Shown here: positions 35,894 through 45,200 of the stretch, piece after piece
Layout: each line of letters starts with the position of its first letter
Numbering within the stretch: position 1 is the first letter of the stretch
From: Solimonas sp. K1W22B-7
GTDB taxonomy: Bacteria; Pseudomonadota; Gammaproteobacteria; Nevskiales; Nevskiaceae
Direction of reading: 5' to 3'
Assembly (NCBI RefSeq): GCF_003428335.1
Contig: NZ_CP031704.1
Location: 372,001-436,000, forward strand
DNA: 64,000 nt
The notes under the pieces: model-generated
Told to the model about the DNA's origin: nothing
The model's database searches: none
What the model saw: the letters and a program-made list of their open reading frames with translations, nothing else
Position numbers and translations under genes: made by a program

Positions 35894-35992
35894 CGCGGCG
35901 CGCAGCATCAAAGCGGACGAGGTGCCCCCAACGGTGGCTGCGGTATCCTGAATGCTCACGCCAACGGAGCTGCGAGCACGGATGCCAAGGCC

Positions 35993-38797
35993 ATGGGAAC
36001 CCTAGAATTCGGGCGCTACACGCTGCAATTGCAACGCCGCGAACTGCTTGCCGATGGCAAGCCGGTGGAGCTGGGCCGCCGTGCCTACGAGGTGCTGCTG
36101 GCGCTGGTCGAGGCAGGCGGCGCGGTGTTGAGCAAGGACGAGTTGCTCGCCCGCGTCTGGCCGGGGCGCGTCGTCGAGGAGAACAACCTGCAGGCGCAGA
36201 TATCGGCGCTGCGCCGTGCGCTCGGCGAGGACCGCGACCTGGTACGCACGGTCGGCGGGCGCGGCTATCACTTTGCCGGTGAACTGAGTGAGCCGGAGCG
36301 GCCGGCGCAGCCGGTGGGGATGCCGCGCCACAACCTGCCCCCACCGGGGTTCGAGCTGTTCGGCCGCGATCGCCTGGTCGATGAGGCGGTCGCCGTGCTG
36401 CTGGAAAAGCGCTTCCTGACCCTGGTGGGCAGCGGCGGCATCGGCAAGACCCGCCTGGGCCTGGAGATCGCGCGGCGCCTGCTGCCGCATGCCGTGGATG
36501 GCGTCTGGCTAGTGGAGCTGGCGCCGGTGGCCGACCCGGAACTGGTGCCCGCGACCGCGGCCTCGGCGCTGCGCCTCAAGCTGCCAGGCGGCCCGATCAC
36601 CGCCGAGCGCGTCGCCAGCGCCCTGTCCGGGCGCGAGGTGCTGCTGGTGCTGGACAATTGCGAGCACCTGATCGAAGCCTCGGCGGCGCTCGCCGAGGCG
36701 GTGCGCTGCGTCAGTCCGGAAAGCCTGGTGCTGGCCACCAGTCGTGAACCCCTGGGCGCGGAGGGCGAGCATGTTTGCCCGGTGCCGCCACTGGACGTGC
36801 CGGCGGCGGAGGGCGAGACCGCGCAGGCGGTGCTGCAGGCCGGTGCGGTGCGGCTGTTCGCCGCGCGAGTGCGCGCGGTGGCGCCCCGGTTCGCACCGGA
36901 ACTGCACGCCATGGCGATCGGCAACGTCTGCCGTCAGATCGACGGCATTCCGCTGGCGATCGAGTTGGCCGCGGCGCGAGCCGCGACGCTGGGTGTGGAG
37001 GAGGTGGCGGCGCGGCTGCACGACCGCTTTGGCCTCCTCACCGGGGGGCGCCGCACTGCGCTGGCCCGTCACCGTACATTGCGGGCCACGCTGGACTGGA
37101 GCTATGAACTGCTGTCCCCAACCGAGCGCCTCATCCTGCAGCGGCTCAGTGTCTTTGTCGGCGGCTTTGCGCTGACATCGGTCGAGGCGCTGGCGGCGAG
37201 CGCCGATATTGCCGCTGCCGAGGCGGTCGATTCGCTCAGCAGCCTGGTCGCCAAGTCGCTGGTGGGCGTCGAACTGGGGGGCGAGCGCCCGCGTTACCGC
37301 CTGCTGGAGACCACACGTGTCTACGCGCAGGAGAAACTGGTGGAAAGCGGGGAGGCCCAGTGCGTCGCCCGCGCCCACGCCGAACACTACCGCGACCTCA
37401 TCCGCTGCGCCGAAGCGGAGTGGGGTCGGCAAGACGTCGATTCCTGGATCGCTGCCTACGGCTATGCCCTGGACGACGTGAGAGCCGCGCTGGACTGGTG
37501 CTACTCGGTACAGGGAGATCGTGCGATCGGCGTCGCGCTGACGATCCACGCACTGCCGCTGTGGATCCAGCAATCCCTGATGGATGAATGCCACCGCCGC
37601 GTCGAACAGGCATTGTCCCGGCTTTCCGAGGAGCAGCGCGACGGCGAGGCGGCGATGCAGCTGTACGCGGCGCTGGGCGGAGCCTTGCTCTACACTGGCG
37701 GATCCCGGCGCATGGAGGAGGCCTGGACGCGTGTCCTGGACACTGCGATGCGCCTGGGACAGGTCGACTATCAGATCCGTGCAACCTGGGGCTTGTGGCT
37801 CTCCTACATGACCGGGGGCTTCCATCGCAAGGCCCTCAAGAATGCAGAGCGGCTGATCCAGATCGCTTCGCACGAGGGTGATCCGATGGATGCGCTGATC
37901 GGTGAGCGTCTCAAGGGAATCTCGCTGCACTGCCTGGGTGACCAGGCCGGCGCGCGCCGGCACATCGAGAACCTGCTTCGTGCCGGGCCCTTGGCCTTCC
38001 ATCAGCCGCGCATGATCCGCTACCAGTACGATCAGTACGTGGCCGCGCACTCCTTCCTGGCTTCGGTGCTCTGGGTGCAGGGCTATCCCGATCAGGCAAC
38101 CGCCGCAGCGAATGCCGCCATCGAACGCGCACAGGCACTCAACCACACATTGACGTTGTGCCATGGGCTGGTTCAGGGGGGCTGCGCGGTGCCCCTGCTG
38201 GTGGGTGACCTGGAAGCCGCGCTCCGACGGACGACCTTGCTCAACGAGCGGTCGGCTCAGAACTCGCTGGATGTACTGGGCGGACTCGGCCAGTGCTTTT
38301 CCGGCATGTTGCAGGTGTCACGGCAGGACTGGCTCAACGGCGTGAGCTTGCTGCGCGCAGGTATCGAACAGCTCGCGCGCCTGGACTTCTTCCTGTACCG
38401 CTCCATGTTCGAGTCCGTGCATGCAGGAGCCTTGGCGGGTGCCGGCTGCATCGACGAGGCCGCGGCCGTCGCCGACGCGGAACTGCTTCGGGCCTCCGGG
38501 GGCGACGAGTGCTGGGCCTACCCCGAACTGCTCCGGGTGCGGGGAGAGATCAGCGTCCTGACCGGCGATCCGGCAAGGGCCCGCCGCGAGTTCGACGAGT
38601 CCCTGGAACTGGCGCGGCGCCAGGGTGCCTTGTCCTGGGAACTGCGGACGGCGACCAGTCTGGCGCGACTGCTGCAGGCACAGGGACGCGGCACGGACGC
38701 CCGGCGGGAACTGCTGACGGTGTACGAGAAATTCAGCGAGGGATTCGCCAGCGCGGACCTGGTGGCCGCTCGGATGCTGCTTGCCTCCCTGGCTTAG
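35993..38797 (+). CDS. winged-helix / STAND ATPase / TPR-like transcriptional regulator
   Basis: 934 residues from ATG 35993. Winged helix at about 1-100 (ending VGGRGYHFAGEL), STAND NTPase with Walker A GSGGIGKT near 145 and Walker B LLVLDNCEH near 218, then a long helical TPR-like half. It is a clear paralogue of the 14359-17196 protein and shares motifs such as LDWSYELL and SWELRTA. Base composition is that of the core genome. The Tat-exported hydrolase gene just upstream is a possible target. The 3' end overlaps the stop of the convergent gene by four bases. Confidence 0.85.
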   Translation: MGTLEFGRYTLQLQRRELLADGKPVELGRRAYEVLLALVEAGGAVLSKDELLARVWPGRVVEENNLQAQISALRRALGEDRDLVRTVGGRGYHFAGELSEPERPAQPVGMPRHNLPPPGFELFGRDRLVDEAVAVLLEKRFLTLVGSGGIGKTRLGLEIARRLLPHAVDGVWLVELAPVADPELVPATAASALRLKLPGGPITAERVASALSGREVLLVLDNCEHLIEASAALAEAVRCVSPESLVLATSREPLGAEGEHVCPVPPLDVPAAEGETAQAVLQAGAVRLFAARVRAVAPRFAPELHAMAIGNVCRQIDGIPLAIELAAARAATLGVEEVAARLHDRFGLLTGGRRTALARHRTLRATLDWSYELLSPTERLILQRLSVFVGGFALTSVEALAASADIAAAEAVDSLSSLVAKSLVGVELGGERPRYRLLETTRVYAQEKLVESGEAQCVARAHAEHYRDLIRCAEAEWGRQDVDSWIAAYGYALDDVRAALDWCYSVQGDRAIGVALTIHALPLWIQQSLMDECHRRVEQALSRLSEEQRDGEAAMQLYAALGGALLYTGGSRRMEEAWTRVLDTAMRLGQVDYQIRATWGLWLSYMTGGFHRKALKNAERLIQIASHEGDPMDALIGERLKGISLHCLGDQAGARRHIENLLRAGPLAFHQPRMIRYQYDQYVAAHSFLASVLWVQGYPDQATAAANAAIERAQALNHTLTLCHGLVQGGCAVPLLVGDLEAALRRTTLLNERSAQNSLDVLGGLGQCFSGMLQVSRQDWLNGVSLLRAGIEQLARLDFFLYRSMFESVHAGALAGAGCIDEAAAVADAELLRASGGDECWAYPELLRVRGEISVLTGDPARARREFDESLELARRQGALSWELRTATSLARLLQAQGRGTDARRELLTVYEKFSEGFASADLVAARMLLASLA

Positions 38798-39309
38798 CGG
38801 GCTTCCGGGAGCGGCCCCCGGTGCCTGCTGCTCCGACCCGCCCGCAAGTGCCGGAACTGCAGCACGGCCCCCGCCAGGAAGACGAGAAAAGCCACACCGA
38901 AGGCCGGCAGCAGGCGCGGGTCGTCCGGTCCGGAGACCAGCGGCGCGCCGGGCGGCAGCCGGGTGGCGGTTTCCGTGAACGCCGGGATCATGTGCAGCAA
39001 CAGCGTGAACGAATAGCCGAGCGTGGCGATGTACCGCGCCGCGGGTAGCCCCGGCCGCATCTCGGCCCCCCACGCGACCGCCAGCACCAGCAGGGTAAAG
39101 ATGCCCAAGACATGCGCCTTGTTGAATCCGCCATGCTGGAAGATGAAGAGCGCGGTCAGGCAGGTCAGTGCGGTTGCCAGGACGTAGGTTCTGCCGGCGG
39201 TGTGACGCCAGGCGATCGCCCCGTGGCGCGCCAGGCTGTAGAAACCCGCGCCCACGGCGACAAGGCTGATCGCCGTGTGGATGATGCCGATACTGGTCAG
39301 ACCGAGCAT
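38794..39309 (-). CDS. DUF2306-like integral membrane protein
   Basis: 171 residues with about five hydrophobic helices. His residues sit in or near the helices (HTAGRTYV, FQHGGFNKAHVLGI and LLLHMIPAF), as in the DUF2306/cytochrome-like membrane families. The C-terminus is basic. It stands alone, convergent with the STAND regulator. Family assignment is tentative and function unknown. Confidence 0.6.
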   Translation of the reverse strand: MLGLTSIGIIHTAISLVAVGAGFYSLARHGAIAWRHTAGRTYVLATALTCLTALFIFQHGGFNKAHVLGIFTLLVLAVAWGAEMRPGLPAARYIATLGYSFTLLLHMIPAFTETATRLPPGAPLVSGPDDPRLLPAFGVAFLVFLAGAVLQFRHLRAGRSSRHRGPLPEAR

Positions 39310-39463
39310 TTACCTTCTCCCCGCAGACAGTGCCTGGCAGTCTGCGCTCGCGCGAGGAGCAGGACTTGTGCGGGCGTGCCCTTTTGTCGCCGGGCAGGTC
39401 TACCTGGAAGCACAGCAGGTCGATCGCCTGCGCCCCGGGTCCCCGTCAGGGGCGGCACAAGGC

Positions 39464-40159
39464 TCACACCGTCAGATGATGCCGGACCATGTCGTCGCTG
39501 AGCTGGTTGATGGCGCCGCTGGCGACGACGCGCCCCTTGTCGAGGATGCGGAATTCGCTGGCCACGCGCCGCGCGAACGGCAGCTTCTGTTCCACCAGCA
39601 GCACGGTCAGCCCGGTGTCCTGGTTCAGGCGCAGGATCAGATCGCCGATCTCCTGCACGATGTTGGGCTGGATGCCCTCGCAGGGTTCGTCCAGGATCAA
39701 CAGGCGCGGGTCGAACACCAGGGCGCGGCCGATGGCGAGCTGCTGCTGCTGGCCGCCGGACAGGTCGCCGCCGCGGCGGCGGGACATCTGCCTGAGCACC
39801 GGGAAAGTCTGGTAGACCTTTTCCAGCGCCTCGGCCTGGCCGGACTTGCGCACGTACAGGCCCAGGCGCAGGTTCTCCTCCACCGTGAGCTGCGGGAAGA
39901 TCTCGCGTCCCTGCGGCACGTAGCCGATGCCCATGCCGGCACGGCGGTCCGGCGCGATGCGGCGGATGTCCTGGCCCTCGTAGCGGATTTCGCCGCTGCT
40001 CAGCGGCAGCAGTCCCATCACCGCGCGCAGCAGCGTGGTCTTGCCCATGCCGTTGCGGCCCATCAGGCAGGTGACCGAGCCGGTGGGCACCTCCAGGTCC
40101 ACGTCCCAGAGTGTGTGGCTGCCGCCGTAGAACTGGTTGACACCCTTGACGCTCAGCAC
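39464..40159 (-). CDS. urtE: urea ABC transporter ATP-binding protein UrtE
   Basis: 231 residues from GTG 40159, which overlaps the end of urtD by seven bases. Walker A GRNGMGKT near 34-41, signature LSGGQQQQ, and Walker B LLILDEPCEG are present. This is the LivF-like subunit of the urea importer; it energises uptake with UrtD. A reading frame extending to 40567 is open but is a shadow of urtD. It is the last gene of the urtABCDE run. Confidence 0.93.
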   Translation of the reverse strand: MLSVKGVNQFYGGSHTLWDVDLEVPTGSVTCLMGRNGMGKTTLLRAVMGLLPLSSGEIRYEGQDIRRIAPDRRAGMGIGYVPQGREIFPQLTVEENLRLGLYVRKSGQAEALEKVYQTFPVLRQMSRRRGGDLSGGQQQQLAIGRALVFDPRLLILDEPCEGIQPNIVQEIGDLILRLNQDTGLTVLLVEQKLPFARRVASEFRILDKGRVVASGAINQLSDDMVRHHLTV

Positions 40160-41007
40160 CGCGGTTCTCCCAGGTAGACCTCGACCACCTTCGGGTCGTT
40201 CTGCACCTCGTCGATCGAGCCTTCGGCCAGCACGCTGCCCTCGTGCAGCACGGTGACCTTGCGCGCGATCGAGCGCACGAAGTCCATGTCGTGCTCCACC
40301 ACCACCACCGAATGCTTGCCGGCCAGCGACAGCAGCAGCTCGGCCGTGCGCTCGGTCTCCTGCGGCGTCATGCCGGCGACCGGCTCGTCCACCAGCAGCA
40401 GTTGCGGCTCCTGCATCAGCAGCATGCCGATCTCCAGCCACTGCTTCTGTCCGTGCGACAGCGTGCCTGCCAGCGCGCCGCGATGATCCTTCAGGCCGAT
40501 CGTCTCCAGTACCTCGTCGATATGCTGCAGCTGCGCCGGGCTGAGCCTGGCGAACAGGACCTTCCACACCGACTTGTCGCCGGCCATCGCCAGCTCCAGG
40601 TTCTCGAACACCGTGTGCTGCTCGAACACGGTGGGCTTCTGGAACTTGCGGCCGATGCCGGCCTGGGCGATCTGCGGCTCGGTCATGCCGAGCAGGTCGA
40701 TGGTCTGGCCGAACCAGGCGGAGCCGCTGTCCGGGCGGGTCTTGCCGGTGATCACGTCCATCATCGTGGTCTTGCCGGCGCCGTTGGGCCCGATGATGCA
40801 GCGCAGCTCGCCGGCGGCCACGTACAGGGTCAGCTTGTTCAGTGCCCGGAAGCCGTCGAAGCTGACGGTGATGTCCTCCAGGTACAGCACCGTGTTGTGG
40901 CTCAGGTCCAGCCCCGGCGGGTTATGGCGCTGGAGCACGTCGCCGCTGCGCGGCGACGGTCGCAGGCGGGCCGGGATCAGGCGCGAGAAGGCATGCGGCA
41001 TGTTCAT
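40153..41007 (-). CDS. urtD: urea ABC transporter ATP-binding protein UrtD
   Basis: 284 residues from ATG 41007, overlapping the urtC stop as ATGA. It has a 35-residue N-terminal extension before the ATPase, Walker A GPNGAGKT, the signature LSHGQKQ (variant of LSGGQ usual for UrtD), and Walker B LLLVDEPVAG. LivG-like subunit of the urea importer on the cytoplasmic face. Confidence 0.93.
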   Translation of the reverse strand: MNMPHAFSRLIPARLRPSPRSGDVLQRHNPPGLDLSHNTVLYLEDITVSFDGFRALNKLTLYVAAGELRCIIGPNGAGKTTMMDVITGKTRPDSGSAWFGQTIDLLGMTEPQIAQAGIGRKFQKPTVFEQHTVFENLELAMAGDKSVWKVLFARLSPAQLQHIDEVLETIGLKDHRGALAGTLSHGQKQWLEIGMLLMQEPQLLLVDEPVAGMTPQETERTAELLLSLAGKHSVVVVEHDMDFVRSIARKVTVLHEGSVLAEGSIDEVQNDPKVVEVYLGEPRC

Positions 41008-42104
41008 GCGCGGCTCCCGCGCAGCTTGCCGATCAGGCCGGCCAGGCCCTGCGGCAGGAACAGCGTCACCACCACGAACAGGGCGCCGAGGGCATAAAGC
41101 CACACGTCCGGCATCGCCGTGGTGAACCAGGTCTTGGCGTAGTTGACCACCACTGCGCCCAGCACCGCGCCGTAGAGCGTGCCGCGCCCGCCGACCGCGA
41201 CCCAGATCACCACCTCGATGGAGTTGATCGGGCTGAACTCGCCGGGATTGATGATGCCTACCTGGGGCACGTACAGCGCCCCCGCGACACCGGCCAGCAT
41301 CGCCGAGAACACGAACAGCCAGAGCTTGTAGGACTCCACGCGGTAACCGATGAAGCGCGTGCGGCTCTCGGCGTCGCGTACCGCCTGCACCACCCGGCCC
41401 AGGCGCGAACGCGTGATCGCGCGGCAGGCCCAGAAGCCCAGTGCCAGCGCTGCCGCCGTGACCAGGAACAGCGCGATGCGCACGCCCGGCGCCTTCAGGT
41501 CGAAGCCCAGCAGTTCCTTGAAGTCGGTCAGGCCGTTGTTGCCGCCAAAGCCCATTTCGTTGCGGAAGAAGGCCAGCAGCAGCGCATAGGTCAGTGCCTG
41601 GGTGATGATCGACAGGTACACGCCGGTGACGCGCGAACGGAACGCCAGCCAGCCGAAGACATAGGCCAGCAGGCCCGGAGCGAGCAGCACCATCAGCGCC
41701 GCGAACCAGAACATGTCGAAGCCATGCCAGTACCAGGGCAGCTCGCTCCAGTTCAGGAACACCATGAAGTCCGGCAGCTCGGCATTGCCGTAGACCCCGC
41801 GGCTGCCGATCTGGCGCATCAGGTACATGCCCATGGCATAGCCGCCCAGCGCGAAGAAGGCCGCATGGCCCAGGCTGAGGATGCCGCAGTAGCCCCAGAC
41901 CAGGTCCACCGCCACCGCCAGCAGGGCGTAGCACATGTACTTGCCGACCAGGGTCACCGTGTAGGTGGACATGTGCAGCGCCGATCCCTCCGGCACCGCC
42001 AGGTTGAGCAGCGGCACCAGGATCGCGGTGGCCAGCAGCACGGCGTAGAAGCCAAAGGCACCGCGCTCGCGGCGCCAGGCCAGCAATCGTTCCATGAAGT
42101 TCAT
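41004..42104 (-). CDS. urtC: urea ABC transporter permease UrtC
   Basis: 366 residues from ATG 42104, sharing one base with the urtB stop (TGATG). About ten membrane helices; the segment GYCGILSLGHAAFFALGGYA is the LivM-type permease signature, and residues such as RDAESRTRFIGY in the cytoplasmic loop are typical of UrtC. Forms the membrane channel with UrtB. Confidence 0.92.
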   Translation of the reverse strand: MNFMERLLAWRRERGAFGFYAVLLATAILVPLLNLAVPEGSALHMSTYTVTLVGKYMCYALLAVAVDLVWGYCGILSLGHAAFFALGGYAMGMYLMRQIGSRGVYGNAELPDFMVFLNWSELPWYWHGFDMFWFAALMVLLAPGLLAYVFGWLAFRSRVTGVYLSIITQALTYALLLAFFRNEMGFGGNNGLTDFKELLGFDLKAPGVRIALFLVTAAALALGFWACRAITRSRLGRVVQAVRDAESRTRFIGYRVESYKLWLFVFSAMLAGVAGALYVPQVGIINPGEFSPINSIEVVIWVAVGGRGTLYGAVLGAVVVNYAKTWFTTAMPDVWLYALGALFVVVTLFLPQGLAGLIGKLRGSRA

Positions 42105-43756
42105 CAGTGGCCCTCCGCCGCGCGGCCTTTCTGGGGGAACAGGCCTTGCTTGCGGCGCTGGATGAACAGGATGATGAACACCAGCATCAGGATCTTGGCC
42201 ATCACCGCGCCCACCCAGGGCTCCAGCAGCTTGTTGCTGACCCCCAGGGCCATGCCGCCGATCAGCGTGCCCCAGAGATTGCCGACGCCGCCGAACACCA
42301 CCACCATGAAGGAGTCGATGATGTAGGCCTGCCCCAGGTTGGGGCCGACATTGGTCAGCTGCGACAGCGCCACGCCGGCGATGCCGGCGACGCCGGAACC
42401 CAGGCCGAAGGTCATCGCGTCGACGCGGGAGGTGGCGATACCCATGGCGGTGGCCATGCGCCGGTTCTGCGATACCGCCCGCACCTTCAGGCCCAGCGAG
42501 GTCTTGTTCAGCGTCATCCACAGCAGGCCGAACACCAGCAGCATGAACACGACGATGTAGAGGCGGTTGTAGGTGATCGACAGCAGGTCGTTGATCTTCA
42601 GCGAGCCGCTCATGAATTCCGGCGTCTGCACCGAGCGGTTCAGCGGCGAGAAGATCGAGCGCACCAGCTGCTGCAGGATCAGGCTCAGGCCGAAGGTCGC
42701 CAGCAGGGTTTCCAGCGGCCGCCCGTACAGGTGCCGCACGATGCCACGCTCGATCGCCACGCCCATCAGTCCCGACACCATGAAGGCTGCGGGGATCGAC
42801 AGCATCAGCGCCAGGCCGACGTGGTGGGGCAGCAGCTGCTGCATGACGTAGGCGGTGTAGGCGCCCAGCATGATCAGCTCGCCGTGCGCCATGTTGATGA
42901 TGCCCATGACGCCGAAGGTGATCGCCAGGCCGATGGCGGCCAGCACCAGAACCGAGCCGAGGCTCAGGCCGAAGAACAGCATCTCCACGCTCTCGTAGAC
43001 CTTGCGCCAGGACTCGATGCCGCGCACCGCGGCACCGGCGGCGTTGCGCACCGCCGGATCGGCGTCCGCCGCATCGCCTGAGGCCAGTTGCGCCAGGCGG
43101 TTGTAGACCTCGGCACTCATGTCGCTCTTCAGGCCCTCGATCGCCGCGAGGCGGTCGGCGGCATCGGCGGCATCCAGCCCGGACAGCGCCAGCGCCAGTT
43201 CGATCTCATGCCTGACGGTGGCGTCCTTCTCCAGCGGCAGGCGCGCTTTCAGCGCGGCCACCGAGGCTTCGTCCAGCTCGCGGCGCATCTCGCGCACGGC
43301 ATTCAGGCGGGCGCCGGCCTCGGGGCTGGCCAGGGCGAACTGTGCCAGGGCGCCCTTGAGCGCCTTGCGCAGGCGATTGTTGGTGCCGATCTTTTCCAGC
43401 GCGGCACTGTCGATGCCCGCGGCGACCGTACCGCTGGCGGCATCGAGATAAGCCGCGTCCCCGGTTTCCAGCAGCAGGCGCCCGGCGGCATCGGCGTAGA
43501 GCTTGCCCTCGAGCCAGCCCTGCAGCAGGGACTGGGCGCGAGGATCACCGCTGCGGCCGATCTGGCCCGCCAGCGTTTCCTTTTCCGTGTATGAAGCCCC
43601 TGGCAAGGCTGCCAGGGCTGTAGCGAATGGGTTGTCTGCAGGAGCCTGCGCCATCGCGGCGCCGGCCTGCAGGCAGAGCATAAAAAGCAGCAGCGGTCGG
43701 CACAGAAGTGCGAGCCAGCTCCGGTGCCGCCGCTGCCGATTCCTTCGGAGATGCAT
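42104..43756 (-). CDS. urtB: urea ABC transporter permease UrtB
   Basis: 550 residues from ATG 43756; an in-frame GTG at 43768 is an alternative. A signal peptide is followed by about 230 Ala/Leu-rich periplasmic residues with helical repeat character, as usual for the long form of UrtB. The LivH-type permease then has eight or so helices with GVMGIINMAHGELIMLGAY. The periplasmic extension is known in the family; its function is not. Confidence 0.92.
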   Translation of the reverse strand: MHLRRNRQRRHRSWLALLCRPLLLFMLCLQAGAAMAQAPADNPFATALAALPGASYTEKETLAGQIGRSGDPRAQSLLQGWLEGKLYADAAGRLLLETGDAAYLDAASGTVAAGIDSAALEKIGTNNRLRKALKGALAQFALASPEAGARLNAVREMRRELDEASVAALKARLPLEKDATVRHEIELALALSGLDAADAADRLAAIEGLKSDMSAEVYNRLAQLASGDAADADPAVRNAAGAAVRGIESWRKVYESVEMLFFGLSLGSVLVLAAIGLAITFGVMGIINMAHGELIMLGAYTAYVMQQLLPHHVGLALMLSIPAAFMVSGLMGVAIERGIVRHLYGRPLETLLATFGLSLILQQLVRSIFSPLNRSVQTPEFMSGSLKINDLLSITYNRLYIVVFMLLVFGLLWMTLNKTSLGLKVRAVSQNRRMATAMGIATSRVDAMTFGLGSGVAGIAGVALSQLTNVGPNLGQAYIIDSFMVVVFGGVGNLWGTLIGGMALGVSNKLLEPWVGAVMAKILMLVFIILFIQRRKQGLFPQKGRAAEGH

Positions 43757-43801
43757 ATTCGTTTCCACGCAAATAGCAGGCCGCCTCGCGGCGGCGGGAA
43801 G

Positions 43802-43830
43802 GGCCGGTTCCCTGGCAGCGGGAACCGGCC
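43802..43830 (-). terminator. intercistronic stem-loop after urtA
   Basis: Perfect 11-bp GC-rich stem (GGCCGGTTCCC paired with its complement) around a seven-base loop, located just after the urtA stop and before urtB. There is no U tract. It probably stabilises the highly expressed urtA message or partly attenuates readthrough into urtB. Confidence 0.6.
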
Positions 43831-43845
43831 TTCCGCATCAAGGCC

Positions 43846-45117
43846 TCAGTACACCTGGCCCGAGCACTTCTTGGTCTTGGTGTTGTAGTTGCCGCACTTG
43901 AGCTTCACCCAGTCGGCTTCCACGTCCTTGCTGCCCGGCAGGTAGTCGGACCAGGCATCGCCGGCGACCTCACCCTTGGTCTGCCAGACGATGTCGAACT
44001 GGCCGTCCTCGCGGATCTCGCCGATGTACACCGGCTTGGTCAGGTGATGGTTCGGCAGCATCTTGGCGGTGCCGCCGGTCAGGTTCGGCGTTTCCAGGCC
44101 GATGATGGCGTCGCTGACCTTGGCCACGTCGGTGGTCTTGGCCTTCTCCACCGCCTGGACCCAGAGCTTGAAGCCGATCACGGTCGCTTCCATCGGATCG
44201 TTGAAGGTGCGGTCCGGCTTCTTGATGAACTTCTGCCAGGTGGCGATCTCGGCCTTGTTGGCCTTGGTGTTGATGCTCTGGAAGTAGTTCCAGGCCGCGA
44301 GATGGCCGACCAGGGGCTTGGTGTCGAGGCCCGCCAGTTCTTCCTCACCCACCGAGAAGGCCACGACCGGGATGTCTTCCGCCGAGATCTTCTGGTTGCC
44401 CAGCTCCTTGTAGAAGGGCACGTTGGCGTCGCCGTTGATGGTCGAGACCACCGCCGTCTTCTTGCCGGCCGAGCCGAACTTCTTGATGTCCGCCACGATC
44501 GACTGCCAGTCGGAGTGACCGAAGGGCGTGTAGTTGATCATGATGTCTTCCTGCTTCACGCCCTTGCTCTTGAGGTAGGCCTCGAGAATCTTGTTGGTCG
44601 TGCGCGGGTAGACGTAGTCGGTGCCGGCCAGGACCCAGCGCTTCACGCCGATGTCCTTCATCAGGTAGTCCACCGCCGGGATCGCCTGCTGGTTGGGCGA
44701 GGCGCCGGTATAGAACACGTTCTTGGACGACTCTTCACCCTCGTACTGCACCGGGTAGAACAGCAGGCCGTTGTTCTTCTCGAACACCGGCAGCACCGAC
44801 TTGCGCGAGACCGAGGTCCAGCAGCCGAACACCACGTCGACCTTGTCCTTGACCAGCAGCTGCTCGGCCTTCTCGGCGAACAGCGGCCAGTTGGAAGCCG
44901 GGTCCACGACCACGGCTTCCAGCTTCTTGCCGTTGACGCCGCCCTTCTTGTTCTGCTCGTCGATCAGCATCAGGACGGTGTCCTTCAGCGTGGTCTCGGA
45001 GATGGCCATCGTGCCGGACAGCGAGTGCAGCACGCCGACCTTGATGGTGTCTGCGGCCTGGGCCGCGAAGCTGGCTACGCCGAGCGCGGCGGCCGTCAGG
45101 ATGAATTTGAGTTTCAT
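43846..45117 (-). CDS. urtA: urea ABC transporter substrate-binding protein UrtA
   Basis: 423 residues, signal peptide to about 22 (ending QAA). The sequence DTIKVGVLHSLSGTMAISE and the following VDPASNWPLFAEKAEQL are hallmark UrtA segments of the type I periplasmic binding fold (Peripla_BP_6). It captures urea in the periplasm for UrtBCDE. It follows the porin gene across an 83-base gap with a strong hairpin. Two Cys in the last 20 residues (KLKCGNYN, KCSGQVY) are also seen in many UrtA. Confidence 0.95.
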   Translation of the reverse strand: MKLKFILTAAALGVASFAAQAADTIKVGVLHSLSGTMAISETTLKDTVLMLIDEQNKKGGVNGKKLEAVVVDPASNWPLFAEKAEQLLVKDKVDVVFGCWTSVSRKSVLPVFEKNNGLLFYPVQYEGEESSKNVFYTGASPNQQAIPAVDYLMKDIGVKRWVLAGTDYVYPRTTNKILEAYLKSKGVKQEDIMINYTPFGHSDWQSIVADIKKFGSAGKKTAVVSTINGDANVPFYKELGNQKISAEDIPVVAFSVGEEELAGLDTKPLVGHLAAWNYFQSINTKANKAEIATWQKFIKKPDRTFNDPMEATVIGFKLWVQAVEKAKTTDVAKVSDAIIGLETPNLTGGTAKMLPNHHLTKPVYIGEIREDGQFDIVWQTKGEVAGDAWSDYLPGSKDVEADWVKLKCGNYNTKTKKCSGQVY

Positions 45118-45148
45118 GACAGGGATTCCGTTGCTAAGGTGTGGATGA

Positions 45149-45176
45149 CTGCGCCAGCCGGTGACGGCTGGCGCAG
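45149..45176 (-). terminator. strong hairpin between porin and urtA
   Basis: A perfect 12-bp stem (CTGCGCCAGCCG with its complement) and a four-base loop lie 25 bases after the porin stop. No long U tract follows. It may terminate the porin transcript or set the porin:urtA expression ratio. Confidence 0.65.
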
Positions 45177-45200
45177 TGCGATGACGCTGTTGATGTCGAA

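Noticed and set aside
34691-35959. Upstream extension of the isochorismatase frame
   Set aside because: The extension is antisense to the Tat-exported hydrolase and shows no similarity; the ATG at 34690 gives the normal family start.
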